The position numbers and the translations under genes were made by a program. A DNA stretch of 33,562 nucleotides from Thermotogota bacterium (GTDB lineage Bacteria > Thermotogota > Thermotogae > Thermotogales > DSM-5069), in NCBI GenBank assembly GCA_029551145.1, contig JAKPGA010000051.1:1-33562 (forward strand). Reading direction: 5' to 3'. Shown one piece after another: positions 8,574-16,565 of this stretch (within the stretch, counting starts at the first letter, position 1; every line of letters begins with the position of its first letter). The notes under the pieces were generated by a model that did no database searches, had not been told where the DNA came from, and worked only from the letters and a program-made list of their open reading frames with translations.

Positions 8574-9734
8574 TCAGCCCACCCTCTCCACAGCTTCTTT
8601 TAGAATGTCAACAACTGTCTGCTGCTCTTGAAGAGTCATGGTCGTATAAAACGGTATTGCGAGCGTGCTTTTCGATATCTTCTCAGTCACTGGTAACATT
8701 CCATTTGAGTAACCAAATAACTCTTTGTAAAATGGTTGAAGATGAACAGGGGCGAAGTAATTTCTCACCTGAACTCCATGTGAAGACATGTAATCGATGA
8801 CTCTATCACGGTTGATCTTTTCATCGAGTTTCACCACATAGACAAACCAGCCGACCTTTGTCGTGTAGTCTGCTATGTAAGGAGGTGTGACCCAGCTGTA
8901 TTTGCTTAACAATTGAGAGTAGCGCTTAGCGGCTTCATCTCTCTTGTACAAGATCTCTTGCAGGTGCGTAAGTTGGGCATAACCAAGCGCTGCTGAGAGT
9001 TCGTCGATTCTGTAATTATATCCAATGCGTACATGGTTCAACCATGCCTCGTCTTCTCCCCTTCCTTGATTTCTCATACTTGCGCAGAGCTTAGCTACAT
9101 TCTCATTATTCGTGACGATTATTCCCCCTTCGCCTGTGGTGATCTGCTTGTTTGGATAAAATGCGAATGCACCCGCTTCGCCGAAACTTCCGCATGGCTT
9201 GTTTTTGTACTCAGAACCGAGGGCTTCGCAAGAATCTTCTATCACTTTCAAGTTCCATCTATTCGCGATTGGTTCTATTTTGTCGTAGTCCACAGGTTGT
9301 CCGAAGACATCGACGACCATGAGAATCTTGACTTTGTCGATCCTAACTCGTTGACCGTTTATGTGCACTCGACCTTGCTCTATTCTCAGCAAAAGTTCTT
9401 CAAGTGCTGTGGCATCAACATTATACGTTCTTGGGTCTATATCAACAAAGATCGGTATAGCCTTCTCAAAAAGCGCTACATTTGCAGATGCGACAAAAGT
9501 GAATGATGGCACAACCATGTAATCTCCCTGCTGTATGCCGAGAGCTTTGAGAATCAGATGAAGAGCTGCTGTCCCACTATTAACAGCCACCGAGAACTTT
9601 GTTTGAGCAAGTTGCGAGATCTGTTTCTCAAAAAGCTCAGTGTACCTTCCCATACTCAACCTGTCGCTTTTGAGAACTTCAACCACTGTGTCTATTTCCA
9701 TCTGGGTAATATAAGGCTTGGAAAGTTGTATCAT
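8574..9734 (-). CDS. DegT/DnrJ/EryC1/StrS-family PLP-dependent sugar aminotransferase
   Basis: 386 aa. The family transaminates keto-sugar nucleotides to amino sugars for envelope polysaccharides. Visible features are the cofactor-contact SGTAALHL near residue 53, PSFTFVASAN (76-85), the ring-stacking Asp in VIEDSCEALGS (D167), and the Schiff-base lysine K196 in FYPNKQITTGEGG. Length matches the family (360-400). ATG at 9734 overlaps the HAD gene stop as ATGA. Which sugar it uses is not visible, but the wecB and Gfo genes further along the window are plausible partners in UDP-HexNAc modification. Confidence 0.92.
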   Translation of the reverse strand: MIQLSKPYITQMEIDTVVEVLKSDRLSMGRYTELFEKQISQLAQTKFSVAVNSGTAALHLILKALGIQQGDYMVVPSFTFVASANVALFEKAIPIFVDIDPRTYNVDATALEELLLRIEQGRVHINGQRVRIDKVKILMVVDVFGQPVDYDKIEPIANRWNLKVIEDSCEALGSEYKNKPCGSFGEAGAFAFYPNKQITTGEGGIIVTNNENVAKLCASMRNQGRGEDEAWLNHVRIGYNYRIDELSAALGYAQLTHLQEILYKRDEAAKRYSQLLSKYSWVTPPYIADYTTKVGWFVYVVKLDEKINRDRVIDYMSSHGVQVRNYFAPVHLQPFYKELFGYSNGMLPVTEKISKSTLAIPFYTTMTLQEQQTVVDILKEAVERVG

Positions 9735-10564
9735 TCGATCGCCCCCATGATCTTTTCTATGGCTCGCGAGACACCCGACTCATTGTTGGAAGATGTAACG
9801 AACCTTGCCACAGTCTTAACGTCTTGTGGTGCATTTGCCATCGCCACAGGAAAGCCAACTTTTTGCATTATTTTGAGGTCGTTGTAGTTGTCACCTATGT
9901 AGGCTACTTCAGACAGATTCAGATCAAAAAGTTCTGTGAGAAAATCAAGTGCTATTTCTTTTCCAACATCTCTGCCGAAGATCTCCATAAAGATCTCCCC
10001 ATCAATGTGTTGGTTTTTCACAGGTGTGAACCCGTCGATTTTGCTCGAAAGATTCTGCACAAGCTCTTCGACTAAAGTATCTTTACCAACTATTGCGATC
10101 TCGGCTATACTTTCAGTTTGATGAAGCATTTTTTCTAAGCTATCGACCTTTCTTATTCTGTGCTGATTGAACATGAAGTATTTTTCGAACGGACCTTGGT
10201 AATCTTTTTGGACGATCATGTCCTTTTTGCTGAAAAAGGATTCGTACACGACTGGGTAAAGCCCTCTCTGTGCACACAGTCTCACCACTTGAACGGCTAT
10301 CTCTGAATTAAGAGTGATCAAACGAAAGATCTGGTGCGCAGAAGGTGTGGCAATTAGTGCACCATTTTGGAAAACGACGGGTATCTCTATCCCAAGCTCC
10401 TGTAAGTATGGAAGGGCTGCATAGTAGTTTCTCCCAGTGAACACTGTGATGTGAATACCATGCTTCTTGGCACAGTCAATAGCCTCTTTATCCCTTTCGG
10501 AGATTCTTTTTTCATCGTCCAGCAATGTGCCGTCCAGATCAATGCAAATCAACTTTGTCAAAAT
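9731..10564 (-). CDS. Cof-type HAD-superfamily phosphatase
   Basis: 277 aa from the TTG at 10564, which lies 4-5 nt after GGTGA. An in-frame TTG at 10576 and a GTG at 10573 are alternatives. HAD motif I is CIDLDGTLLDD with nucleophile Asp and acid/base Asp two residues on. Motif II is HITVFTGRNYYAA. Motif IV is VAYIGDNYNDLKIMQ, followed by VAMANAPQDVK. The C2-type cap between motifs II and IV is the Cof/YidA arrangement, which usually dephosphorylates small metabolites such as sugar phosphates, pyridoxal phosphate or FMN. It is the first gene of the five-gene operon running to 5054, just past the tRNA-Leu terminator. Confidence 0.9.
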   Translation of the reverse strand: MLTKLICIDLDGTLLDDEKRISERDKEAIDCAKKHGIHITVFTGRNYYAALPYLQELGIEIPVVFQNGALIATPSAHQIFRLITLNSEIAVQVVRLCAQRGLYPVVYESFFSKKDMIVQKDYQGPFEKYFMFNQHRIRKVDSLEKMLHQTESIAEIAIVGKDTLVEELVQNLSSKIDGFTPVKNQHIDGEIFMEIFGRDVGKEIALDFLTELFDLNLSEVAYIGDNYNDLKIMQKVGFPVAMANAPQDVKTVARFVTSSNNESGVSRAIEKIMGAIE

Positions 10565-10580
10565 TATCACCAACAAGAGT

Positions 10581-10611
10581 ATAACAAAAAAGGGAGCTTA
10601 AAGCTCCCTTT
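10581..10611 (-). terminator. Terminator of tRNA-Leu(GAG)
   Basis: On the minus strand, immediately after the tRNA CCA end: a 9-bp stem, AAAGGGAGC and GCTCCCTTT with a short TTTAA loop, running into a T-rich tail. It ends about 17 nt before the HAD start, so the HAD operon needs readthrough or its own promoter; a TATACT box at 10578-10583 has no good -35 partner. Confidence 0.92.
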
Positions 10612-10697
10612 GGTGCCGAGGGCGGGACTTGAACCCGCACGGGCTAATACCCACATGGCCCTCAACCATGCGTGTCTGCCAGTTCCACCACCTCGGC
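10611..10697 (-). tRNA. tRNA-Leu (anticodon GAG)
   Basis: 87-nt class II tRNA with acceptor arms GCCGAGG and CCTCGGC, a long variable arm and an encoded CCA. The anticodon stem CATGG/CCATG encloses loop TTGAGGG, giving GAG, which reads CTC and CTT. It has its own promoter and terminator. Confidence 0.96.
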
Positions 10698-10708
10698 AGG
10701 CAATAGAA

Positions 10709-10738
10709 ATTCTACCATGTTAGATCAAAGTTTGTCAA
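10709..10738 (-). promoter_or_regulatory. Promoter of tRNA-Leu(GAG)
   Basis: Consensus TTGACA (10733-10738), 18-nt spacer and TAGAAT (10709-10714) on the minus strand, starting 11 nt before the tRNA. The -10 box matches that of the tRNA-Leu(CAA) promoter. Confidence 0.87.
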
Positions 10739-10745
10739 TGATCGC

Positions 10746-11575
10746 TTAGATCCTTCCTATGGCTATACCAAAGACTTCTGGGCCAACATGAGCGCTGACA
10801 CCGGGCCCGATTCTCGAAATACCAAGAATCTTGTCCTTTGGAAAGTGTGATAGAAGTTGATCCAGATACTGTTTCATGTCTGAGACCCCATATCCTCCAA
10901 TAATTATATAATTGTCAAACCTCAGGAACTCCTTAGCCTTTTTCACCATCAGATCGATCACCTGATTCATCGACCTTGCCATACCAGGGCTGTGCACTTC
11001 ACCTTCATCGTTTGTCGACAGGATCGGTTTTATACGCAGAAGTTTTCCCAACAGTGCCTTTGCCTTGCCTATTCTTCCACCTCTTTGTAGGTAATCCAAA
11101 GATGAAACCGTGAAGAGTAACAGAGAATCTGTAATATATTCTTGTGCCTTTTTTCTGTGACATTTTTGCCACTCAGTAGATCTTGTACCAATCTATGAAC
11201 CACGTAGAAACTCTTCACACTACCACTTTTTGAGTCTATCAACGTTGCGTTTTTTATGTTGAATTGATCCAAGGTGAGTCTTATCATGTTCCAGGTACCA
11301 CTCAGTTTATTTGAAATCGTAACAATATAGATGTGGTCAAACTCTTTTGAGAGCTTAACCAGCAACTCAGCGGTCTCTGAAGGGTTAGGCAGAGCGGTTC
11401 CAACCTTCTTGCCCGACAATGCTTGAGAGTAAAACTCTTCATCGGAAATCTGCAGTTTGTCTTTGAATTCCTTGTTCTCCACGTAGACCTTCAAAGGCAA
11501 AATGTAATACGGCAGAGCAAATTCATAGCCTGCTGGTATATCTATTGTACTATCAAAAACAAGGGCAACTCTCAT
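10746..11575 (-). pseudogene. DegV-family fatty-acid-binding protein, split by a one-base frameshift
   Basis: The N-terminal frame runs from ATG 11575 (after an AAAGGGGGA site) and starts MRVALVFDSTIDIP, with the DegV lipid-head motifs ALPNPSETAEL and TISNKLSGTW. It carries on to a stop at 11069, but its last 25 or so residues no longer look like DegV. The overlapping frame supplies the rest: LLLFTVSSLDYLQRGGRIG, a hallmark DegV motif, and a C-terminus ending GPEVFGIAIGRI at 10746. The frames join at a run of six A on the coding strand (T at 11149-11154). One more A would give a single protein of about 276 aa, the normal family length. DegV proteins bind fatty acids for phosphorylation by FakA. 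The shift may be a true mutation, slippage-dependent expression or a base error. Confidence 0.85.
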
Positions 11576-11609
11576 AAAAATCCCCCTTTCCTAAGCCCAT
11601 AAATCTTGC

Positions 11610-13097
11610 TCATGAGCCAATATTATTCTTACCAGCCATCTTGGCTGCGTAAAGGGCTTGATCAGCTCTGTGAATGAGTTCTTTGAGATTCCTGCCATCC
11701 TCAGGGAAGGCCGCAATGCCAGCGCAAAAACTCATCTGTATGTCGATCTGTCCAATTTTGAAAGGCTTTTGTACCTCTTTTCTAAGGCGTTCAATCAGAT
11801 TTTTTGCGACTTCTCTTGTTGTTTGAGGCATGATTAAGAGAAACTCATCTCCACCATATCTTATAATAAAGGTGTCCCTTCTCACTGAATTTCTCAATAT
11901 CTCTGCAAAACGTACCAAAACACTGTCACCAACAAGATGTCCATAGGTGTCATTTATCGCTTTGAACCCATCGATATCCATCATTATAACAGAGAACTCA
12001 TCACCGAGTTGCGGAAAATTATCCACCAGCTCTTCCAAGGTATTTCTGTTTGCAAGACCAGTGAGAGGATCTTGTCGAGCCTTGTCCTGCCAGAACATGA
12101 TCTGCAATTTCTGAGGAGTTATATCACTGTACAAGTGAATAAAGCCTTCCACATTACCTTGACGATCCGAAATGGGAATACAGCGTACACTATACCATTT
12201 CAAGCCTTTTTCGGTTTTCACACTTATTTCATGGTACTCCTTGGATGCGCTTTCAAAGCAAAGAAGCTGTTCATTTGAGGAAATGAAGTTCTGAATCTCA
12301 GAATAGGCTCTGTTGAACTCTAAAAGAGTTTCATTCTTATCCAAAAGAGCCACGGGCTGAGGAATCATTTCGATAAGGGTTCTCAAACGATCCCTTTCCG
12401 TCTTTGTTTCATCGATGGTTCTTGAGATCTCGCGGTTTGCCGCTCTGTACTGCACAAAAAAGGCTATGTAAATGGTCAAGAGCAAGCCAAAGAAGATGAC
12501 GATAGCTACCATGAAATTGTTTTGAAGATCCTTCATTTTGGTAAGCAAAGTTGTTCTGTAATACCCTGTTCCGACGATCCATCCCCACGGTTCAAACACC
12601 CTTACTGCACTTATCTTTGCCTCGGTTTCAGTACTGGCATATTTGTAAAACACATATTCAACGTACTTCTTGTTTTCTTTCACTGCTTTGAGAATGTTTT
12701 CAACGGTCTTTTTGTACACAGGATCATCCACTTGCATGTATGAAAGGCCCACAAGATTTTTCAAAAAGGGATGCATCACCAAAGTCCCTTCTTTGTTCAA
12801 GATCCAAAAATAGTCGAGTTTTTCTGGTCCGTAGAAAAGATGTTCAAGTTGATCCTTCGCAAGGTTTTTCGCGGTGTACTCGTCCACAAATCCCTTGGTG
12901 TAATTTTGATAATGTTGTTCAATCAAAGCGAAAGCTATATTCAACTTGTCATCCATTTCCTGCAGCGTGTTTTTCGTCACAGATTTATTCATTGAAGGAA
13001 ATACACTTGTTATGACAAAAAACCCAAAGATCAGTATGGACAGTCCCATTAAGATCATGAAAAGAAGGGATTTGCGAAAATACTCCTGCTTCACCAT
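11610..13097 (-). CDS. Membrane diguanylate cyclase, Cache-PAS-GGDEF
   Basis: 495 aa from ATG 13097, 7 nt after GGGAGG. A longer frame to 13130 is rejected because it begins in the -10 box of the promoter at 13129-13157. Order: TM1 (about 9-31); extracytoplasmic single Cache-like sensor (about 40-190, with YFWILNKEGTLVMHP and FEPWGWIVGTGYY); TM2 (about 195-215); coiled linker; PAS-like domain (about 240-330); GGDEF domain (about 340-495) with active-site GGDEF at 415-419 and substrate-loop DIDGFKAINDTYGH. It should make c-di-GMP in response to a periplasmic ligand. The position of the RxxD inhibitory site reads RRDT, so product inhibition at the I-site is probably absent, unlike the other two cyclases in the window. 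Confidence 0.93.
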   Translation of the reverse strand: MVKQEYFRKSLLFMILMGLSILIFGFFVITSVFPSMNKSVTKNTLQEMDDKLNIAFALIEQHYQNYTKGFVDEYTAKNLAKDQLEHLFYGPEKLDYFWILNKEGTLVMHPFLKNLVGLSYMQVDDPVYKKTVENILKAVKENKKYVEYVFYKYASTETEAKISAVRVFEPWGWIVGTGYYRTTLLTKMKDLQNNFMVAIVIFFGLLLTIYIAFFVQYRAANREISRTIDETKTERDRLRTLIEMIPQPVALLDKNETLLEFNRAYSEIQNFISSNEQLLCFESASKEYHEISVKTEKGLKWYSVRCIPISDRQGNVEGFIHLYSDITPQKLQIMFWQDKARQDPLTGLANRNTLEELVDNFPQLGDEFSVIMMDIDGFKAINDTYGHLVGDSVLVRFAEILRNSVRRDTFIIRYGGDEFLLIMPQTTREVAKNLIERLRKEVQKPFKIGQIDIQMSFCAGIAAFPEDGRNLKELIHRADQALYAAKMAGKNNIGS

Positions 13098-13128
13098 CTG
13101 TATCCTCCCACGCTGGAAAGTTATTTTC

Positions 13129-13157
13129 ACTATACACAGATTTTAGCAGAATGTTCA
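13129..13157 (-). promoter_or_regulatory. Promoter of the Cache-GGDEF gene
   Basis: Minus-strand TGAACA (13152-13157), 17-nt spacer, TATAGT (13129-13134) preceded by TGTG, resembling an extended -10. Predicted transcription start lies about 25 nt before the ATG at 13097. Confidence 0.65.
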
Positions 13158-13214
13158 GAAATTTGAAGCACAGTCTTCCTCGATGAGTGGGAAGTTTCAC
13201 GGAAGGAAAATAAG

Positions 13215-13302
13215 TGGTGCCGAGGGCGGGAGTTGAACCCGCACGAGGTCATCCCTCAACTGATTTTGAGTCAGTCGCGTCTGCCTGTTCCGCCACCTCG
13301 GC
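13215..13302 (-). tRNA. tRNA-Leu (anticodon CAA)
   Basis: 88-nt class II tRNA with acceptor arms GCCGAGG and CCTCGGC and an encoded CCA. The stem ACTGA/TCAGT encloses loop CTCAAAA, giving CAA, which reads TTG. No clear terminator follows before the cyclase promoter. Confidence 0.96.
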
Positions 13303-13312
13303 ACTGGAACAA

Positions 13313-13341
13313 ATTCTATCACATCTTTGTGGCTGTGACAA
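13313..13341 (-). promoter_or_regulatory. Promoter of tRNA-Leu(CAA)
   Basis: TTGTCA (13336-13341), 17-nt spacer, TAGAAT (13313-13318) on the minus strand, 10 nt before the tRNA. Confidence 0.85.
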
Positions 13342-13358
13342 GGGGTCATGTCGTGATC

Positions 13359-14312
13359 TTACTCAGTTGACAAACTACTGTTCAAATTCTCTAATAATTT
13401 CTTTGCCTGGGTATTCAGGTCCTGCCACCGTGACGCTATATCTTCCGCATTGGTCAGAATTTCTTGCAAAGAGGTGAGAGTCTTAAAGGCTTCTGACAGT
13501 CTATCCCGCAGTTGCTTCTCTCTTTGTTGTGAGTCTGAAAGTTTAGCGAGCAGAGTATCGATTTGTTGCTGTTTTTGGCGCAAAGATTCCGTCAAGCTCG
13601 TCACCGAGGCTTCTGCAGTTGTCAGCATATCTGTGAGTGATTGTATTTGCTGATTGGCGTTCATTGTTTTTTCTTCCAAATCTCTGATTTGTTCTTTCTG
13701 CTGTTCAATGTTATTCTGCAGAATAGTTATAGATGCCTGCGCATCTGAGAGCTGAGCACTCAGCGTTGATATTTGTTCATCTTTTTCTTTCACGAGCTTT
13801 GTAGCGGTTGCGGGTACCGTGCCTTCCAAGATAGATATGTACTCGTCCTTTCTTTCCAATAGCTGTTTTTGACTGTTGTTGATATTCTCTTGGTTTTGAA
13901 GTTGTTGTTTGAGATTGGCTATTAGATCGTCCTTCTTTTTTATCTGTTCTTCGAGTTCTGCTATCCGTTTGTTCTTCAAATCCAAGGACGCTTGAAGATC
14001 TGTCACAGTAGCATTGAGACTCTCAAATTGGTTTTGAGAGTCAGTCAGCTGTTTTTTGACTGTTTCAAGCTGGCTCTCCAATTTGGTCACGTATGCTTCA
14101 TTTTTCCCAAGAATGGTCAAGAGCAAGTTGAATTGTTCATTGCGAAGATCGACATATTCCTTCTTTCCCACCACAGTATGTAGTTCCGAATCAAGCATCC
14201 ACTCAATTTCGTGCTTGCTTTTGTTCTCAAAATCGGTGATGTAAATCACATCTCTTGCAAATAGAGGCAAACACAATAAGATGAAAACAATCATGACAAG
14301 TGCTAACTTCAT
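13359..14312 (-). CDS. Secreted or periplasmic coiled-coil protein
   Basis: 317 aa. Residues 1-19 form a signal peptide (hydrophobic MIVFILLCLPLFA, then RD). A short domain of about 45 residues follows, then almost the whole remainder (about 65-300) is heptad-rich coiled coil heavy in Q, L, E, K and S, with segments such as KNKRIAELEEQIKKKDDLIA. There is no SLH domain and no C-terminal membrane anchor, so it differs from the Thermotoga Omp-alpha rod protein. A structural or spacer role in the periplasm under the toga is an inference. Start ATG 14312 follows an AGGGAGGG site. It has its own promoter. Confidence 0.75.
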   Translation of the reverse strand: MKLALVMIVFILLCLPLFARDVIYITDFENKSKHEIEWMLDSELHTVVGKKEYVDLRNEQFNLLLTILGKNEAYVTKLESQLETVKKQLTDSQNQFESLNATVTDLQASLDLKNKRIAELEEQIKKKDDLIANLKQQLQNQENINNSQKQLLERKDEYISILEGTVPATATKLVKEKDEQISTLSAQLSDAQASITILQNNIEQQKEQIRDLEEKTMNANQQIQSLTDMLTTAEASVTSLTESLRQKQQQIDTLLAKLSDSQQREKQLRDRLSEAFKTLTSLQEILTNAEDIASRWQDLNTQAKKLLENLNSSLSTE

Positions 14313-14346
14313 TTAAGTCCCTCCCTTGTTCGAGATTTGATACTTT

Positions 14347-14352
14347 ATTATA
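14347..14352 (-). promoter_or_regulatory. Extended -10 promoter element of the coiled-coil gene
   Basis: Consensus TATAAT preceded by TGT on the minus strand, 35 nt before the start codon. There is no good -35 box at 16-18 nt, which fits an extended -10 promoter. Confidence 0.65.
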
Positions 14353-14506
14353 ACATAAATAAAAGATACAGGCACAAGCGAGGTCTCACAATTGAACAGA
14401 TGGTATGAAAAAACAAGAATTCTTGGAAAATGGCTTGTAACTTGATTTGACAAGTACAGTTGTTGAAGATGTGAATTGTATCCCGTCCACAGTGCTGCCT
14501 GGTTTT

Positions 14507-15400
14507 TCACAAAAGTAGAGTCAGTAGAATTGGCAAGCTTATCAAAGATAGAGCAGTTGACAAAACAACACCCTGAGATGCGAGTTTGTAATCTCTGTCA
14601 AACATCTTGGCGAAAATCGCCGTATTGACACCAGATGGCATGCCACTCATCATTATGGGAATCGATTTGATTATCAAAGGCAAATTGGTTTTGTAGAGTA
14701 TTAGAGCCATTATCAAAGGTCCTACACACAGTTTCAATATCGATGCGAGATACAGGTCGATCTTTGTAAGAAAATCTGAGAATTTCGCATCTGCCAGAAA
14801 TGCACCAACGACGAACATGGCAAGGGGCACCGTCATGCCTCCTATTGTTTCCAAGGTACCTTTGACGACAACTGGCAGATCCCACGAAAAGAAGAAGATC
14901 ATCACACCCAAGAGCGTTGCACAAAGTCCTGGGTTCAAAATGAGTTTGCTGATTCTTATCTTGCTTTTGGACATCAGTTTTACGCCCAAGGTCCAGGTGA
15001 GAAGTTGAAACCATATGTTGAAAAAGGCTGTGTAAAAGACGCCTATGTCGTCAAAGGCGATCTTTGCGATCGGATACCCGAGATACCCTACATTCCCAAA
15101 GATCACCATGTACAGATAGACACCTTTGTCCTGTGTGTTTATATTCCTAAGTTGCACAAAAACGAAGCCAAAAACGGCGAGAACTGCGTACATCAAAGCA
15201 CCGAGCAGAAAAATGATCATTCCATTTGACGCAAGCTCTCTTGAAAAATCTCTGTCCATTGAAGACAACACCATCGCAGGCAACGTTACATAGATTATCA
15301 AATCGGTGGCACCTTTTGTAAAGCCATCGTTCATCACGTTTATTTTTCTAAGAAAGTATCCAAAGCCAATCAAAAAAAAGATCATCAGAACCTGGTTCAC
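14507..15400 (-). CDS. AEC-family (auxin efflux carrier-like) membrane transporter
   Basis: 297 aa with about 10 hydrophobic segments spread over the whole length, in two halves as usual for the AEC family. Family features include an N-terminal IGFGYFLRKINVMN, the YVTLPAMVLSS segment (38-48), FGNVGYLGYPIA in the first half and GMPSGVNTAIFA in the second half. Family members carry organic anions such as malate across the inner membrane, but the substrate cannot be predicted. The start is a GTG at 15400 with a weak ribosome site; an ATG five codons on (15385) is an alternative. It diverges from the DUF362 gene, with about 110 nt between them. Confidence 0.88.
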   Translation of the reverse strand: MNQVLMIFFLIGFGYFLRKINVMNDGFTKGATDLIIYVTLPAMVLSSMDRDFSRELASNGMIIFLLGALMYAVLAVFGFVFVQLRNINTQDKGVYLYMVIFGNVGYLGYPIAKIAFDDIGVFYTAFFNIWFQLLTWTLGVKLMSKSKIRISKLILNPGLCATLLGVMIFFFSWDLPVVVKGTLETIGGMTVPLAMFVVGAFLADAKFSDFLTKIDLYLASILKLCVGPLIMALILYKTNLPLIIKSIPIMMSGMPSGVNTAIFAKMFDRDYKLASQGVVLSTALSLISLPILLTLLL

Positions 15401-15483
15401 AACAGTTTGCGTCAGAAAATCACCTTCCAGTACAATGATACATTCAAACGGGTATGAAGACGTGAATGTTAACCAAATTCAAG

Positions 15484-15506
15484 TAGAATATTCAAAGAGA
15501 GGGGGA
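15484..15506 (+). promoter_or_regulatory. -10 element and ribosome site deciding the DUF362 start
   Basis: TAGAAT at 15484-15489 could be a -10 box, followed by AGAGAGGGGGAAG (15496-15508), a strong Shine-Dalgarno. It is 7 nt from the CTG at 15513 and too far upstream of the TTG at 15525. In-frame ATG 15435 and GTG 15462 lie upstream and have no ribosome site. Confidence 0.45.
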
Positions 15507-15512
15507 AGATCT

Positions 15513-16556
15513 CTGAAAGTCTTTTTGAGAAATTGCGATTCGTATGAAAAAGTGGATAATCTTCTTGGGCCATTACTTCTGAACAATTTCTCGTCGCTCT
15601 TCAAAAAAGGTGAATCAGTACTTGTGAAACCAAATCTTCTTTCCGCAAGAAAACCAGACCAGGCGGTGACAACCCATCCGTCGATCGTCGAATCTGTCCT
15701 TAAATTCCTGCTATATCTTGAGACGAAACCATTCGTTGCAGACAGCCCAGCCTCGTCAAGTCTTCAAAAAGCGACCTACGAGTCTGGGATTGCACAGGTG
15801 TGTGAGAAACTTTCGGTTCCCATCGTCGAACTCGATGACCCTGTCCAGACGGACGGACAGGTGTACAAGAAGATAAAGATAAGTGCCAAGGTGCTCAAAG
15901 CGGATAAAGTGGTTAATCTTGCAAAATTAAAGACACACTCACAGATGATTTTGACTCTGGCTGTCAAGAATACCTTTGGCTGTATACCGGGACTTGAGAA
16001 ATCTGGCTGGCACATAAGGTGTGCCACAAATGAGAATTTCGCTTCACTGCTTGTGGATGTTCACCTACTTGTCAAGCCAGTTCTCAATATTCTGGATGGA
16101 ATCATTGGCATGGAAGGTAATGGTCCTGCAAATGGGAAATTGAAGAAATTCGGGTTGGTAGGGGTATGTGAGAACGGTTTTGCACTAGATCATGCAGTCT
16201 GCACCAGATTGGGTGTTCAGCCCAAGATGATCTATGTTTTGAAAGAGGCACTCAGAAGAGATCTAATACCTTCCTACGAGATCGATGGTGATTGGAGTTC
16301 ATCGATAGAACTACCAGTCACTGCGCAAGCATTGCCTGTTCCAAGGTTTTTGGGGAAGGTTGCAAGGAGTATTGTAAGGGTACCAAGGATTTCCAAAAAA
16401 AGGTGTGTTCAATGTAAAATATGTGAAGAAAGGTGTCCTGCACGGGCAATCGAGGTTTCAAAATACCTGATTGATTACGATAAGTGTATTAGGTGCTATG
16501 TGTGCCACGAGGTTTGTCCAAATGATGCAATTGATCTTATCAGAAAATTTCTGTGA
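15513..16556 (+). CDS. DUF362 protein with two C-terminal [4Fe-4S] ferredoxin motifs
   Basis: About 347 aa if it starts at the CTG at 15513, giving the usual N-terminus (M)KVFLRNCDSYEKV. The frame is open further up, with ATG 15435 and GTG 15462 as conventional alternatives. The DUF362 domain (about 1-280) includes VLVKPNLLSARKPDQAVTTH, LAKLKTHSQMILTLAVKNTF and NILDGIIGMEGNGPANG. The C-terminus has two cluster motifs, CVQCKICEERCP and CIRCYVCHEVCP, the 2x[4Fe-4S] ferredoxin pattern. The molecular function of DUF362 is unknown; an electron-transfer or metallo-enzyme role is inferred. It opens a five-gene operon and its stop is 9 nt from ahcY. Confidence 0.85.
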   Translation: MKVFLRNCDSYEKVDNLLGPLLLNNFSSLFKKGESVLVKPNLLSARKPDQAVTTHPSIVESVLKFLLYLETKPFVADSPASSSLQKATYESGIAQVCEKLSVPIVELDDPVQTDGQVYKKIKISAKVLKADKVVNLAKLKTHSQMILTLAVKNTFGCIPGLEKSGWHIRCATNENFASLLVDVHLLVKPVLNILDGIIGMEGNGPANGKLKKFGLVGVCENGFALDHAVCTRLGVQPKMIYVLKEALRRDLIPSYEIDGDWSSSIELPVTAQALPVPRFLGKVARSIVRVPRISKKRCVQCKICEERCPARAIEVSKYLIDYDKCIRCYVCHEVCPNDAIDLIRKFL

Positions 16557-16565
16557 GGTGATCGA

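Noticed and set aside
9033-9506. 157-aa plus-strand open frame
   Set aside because: Lies wholly inside the DegT aminotransferase on the other strand and has a composition rich in Cys, Ser and Phe, as expected of a shadow frame.
14414-14435. CAAGAATTCTTG followed by TTTTTT on the minus strand as terminator of the AEC gene
   Set aside because: The stem is only 4 bp around AATT once a loop is allowed, too weak to call, though the T run is suggestive.
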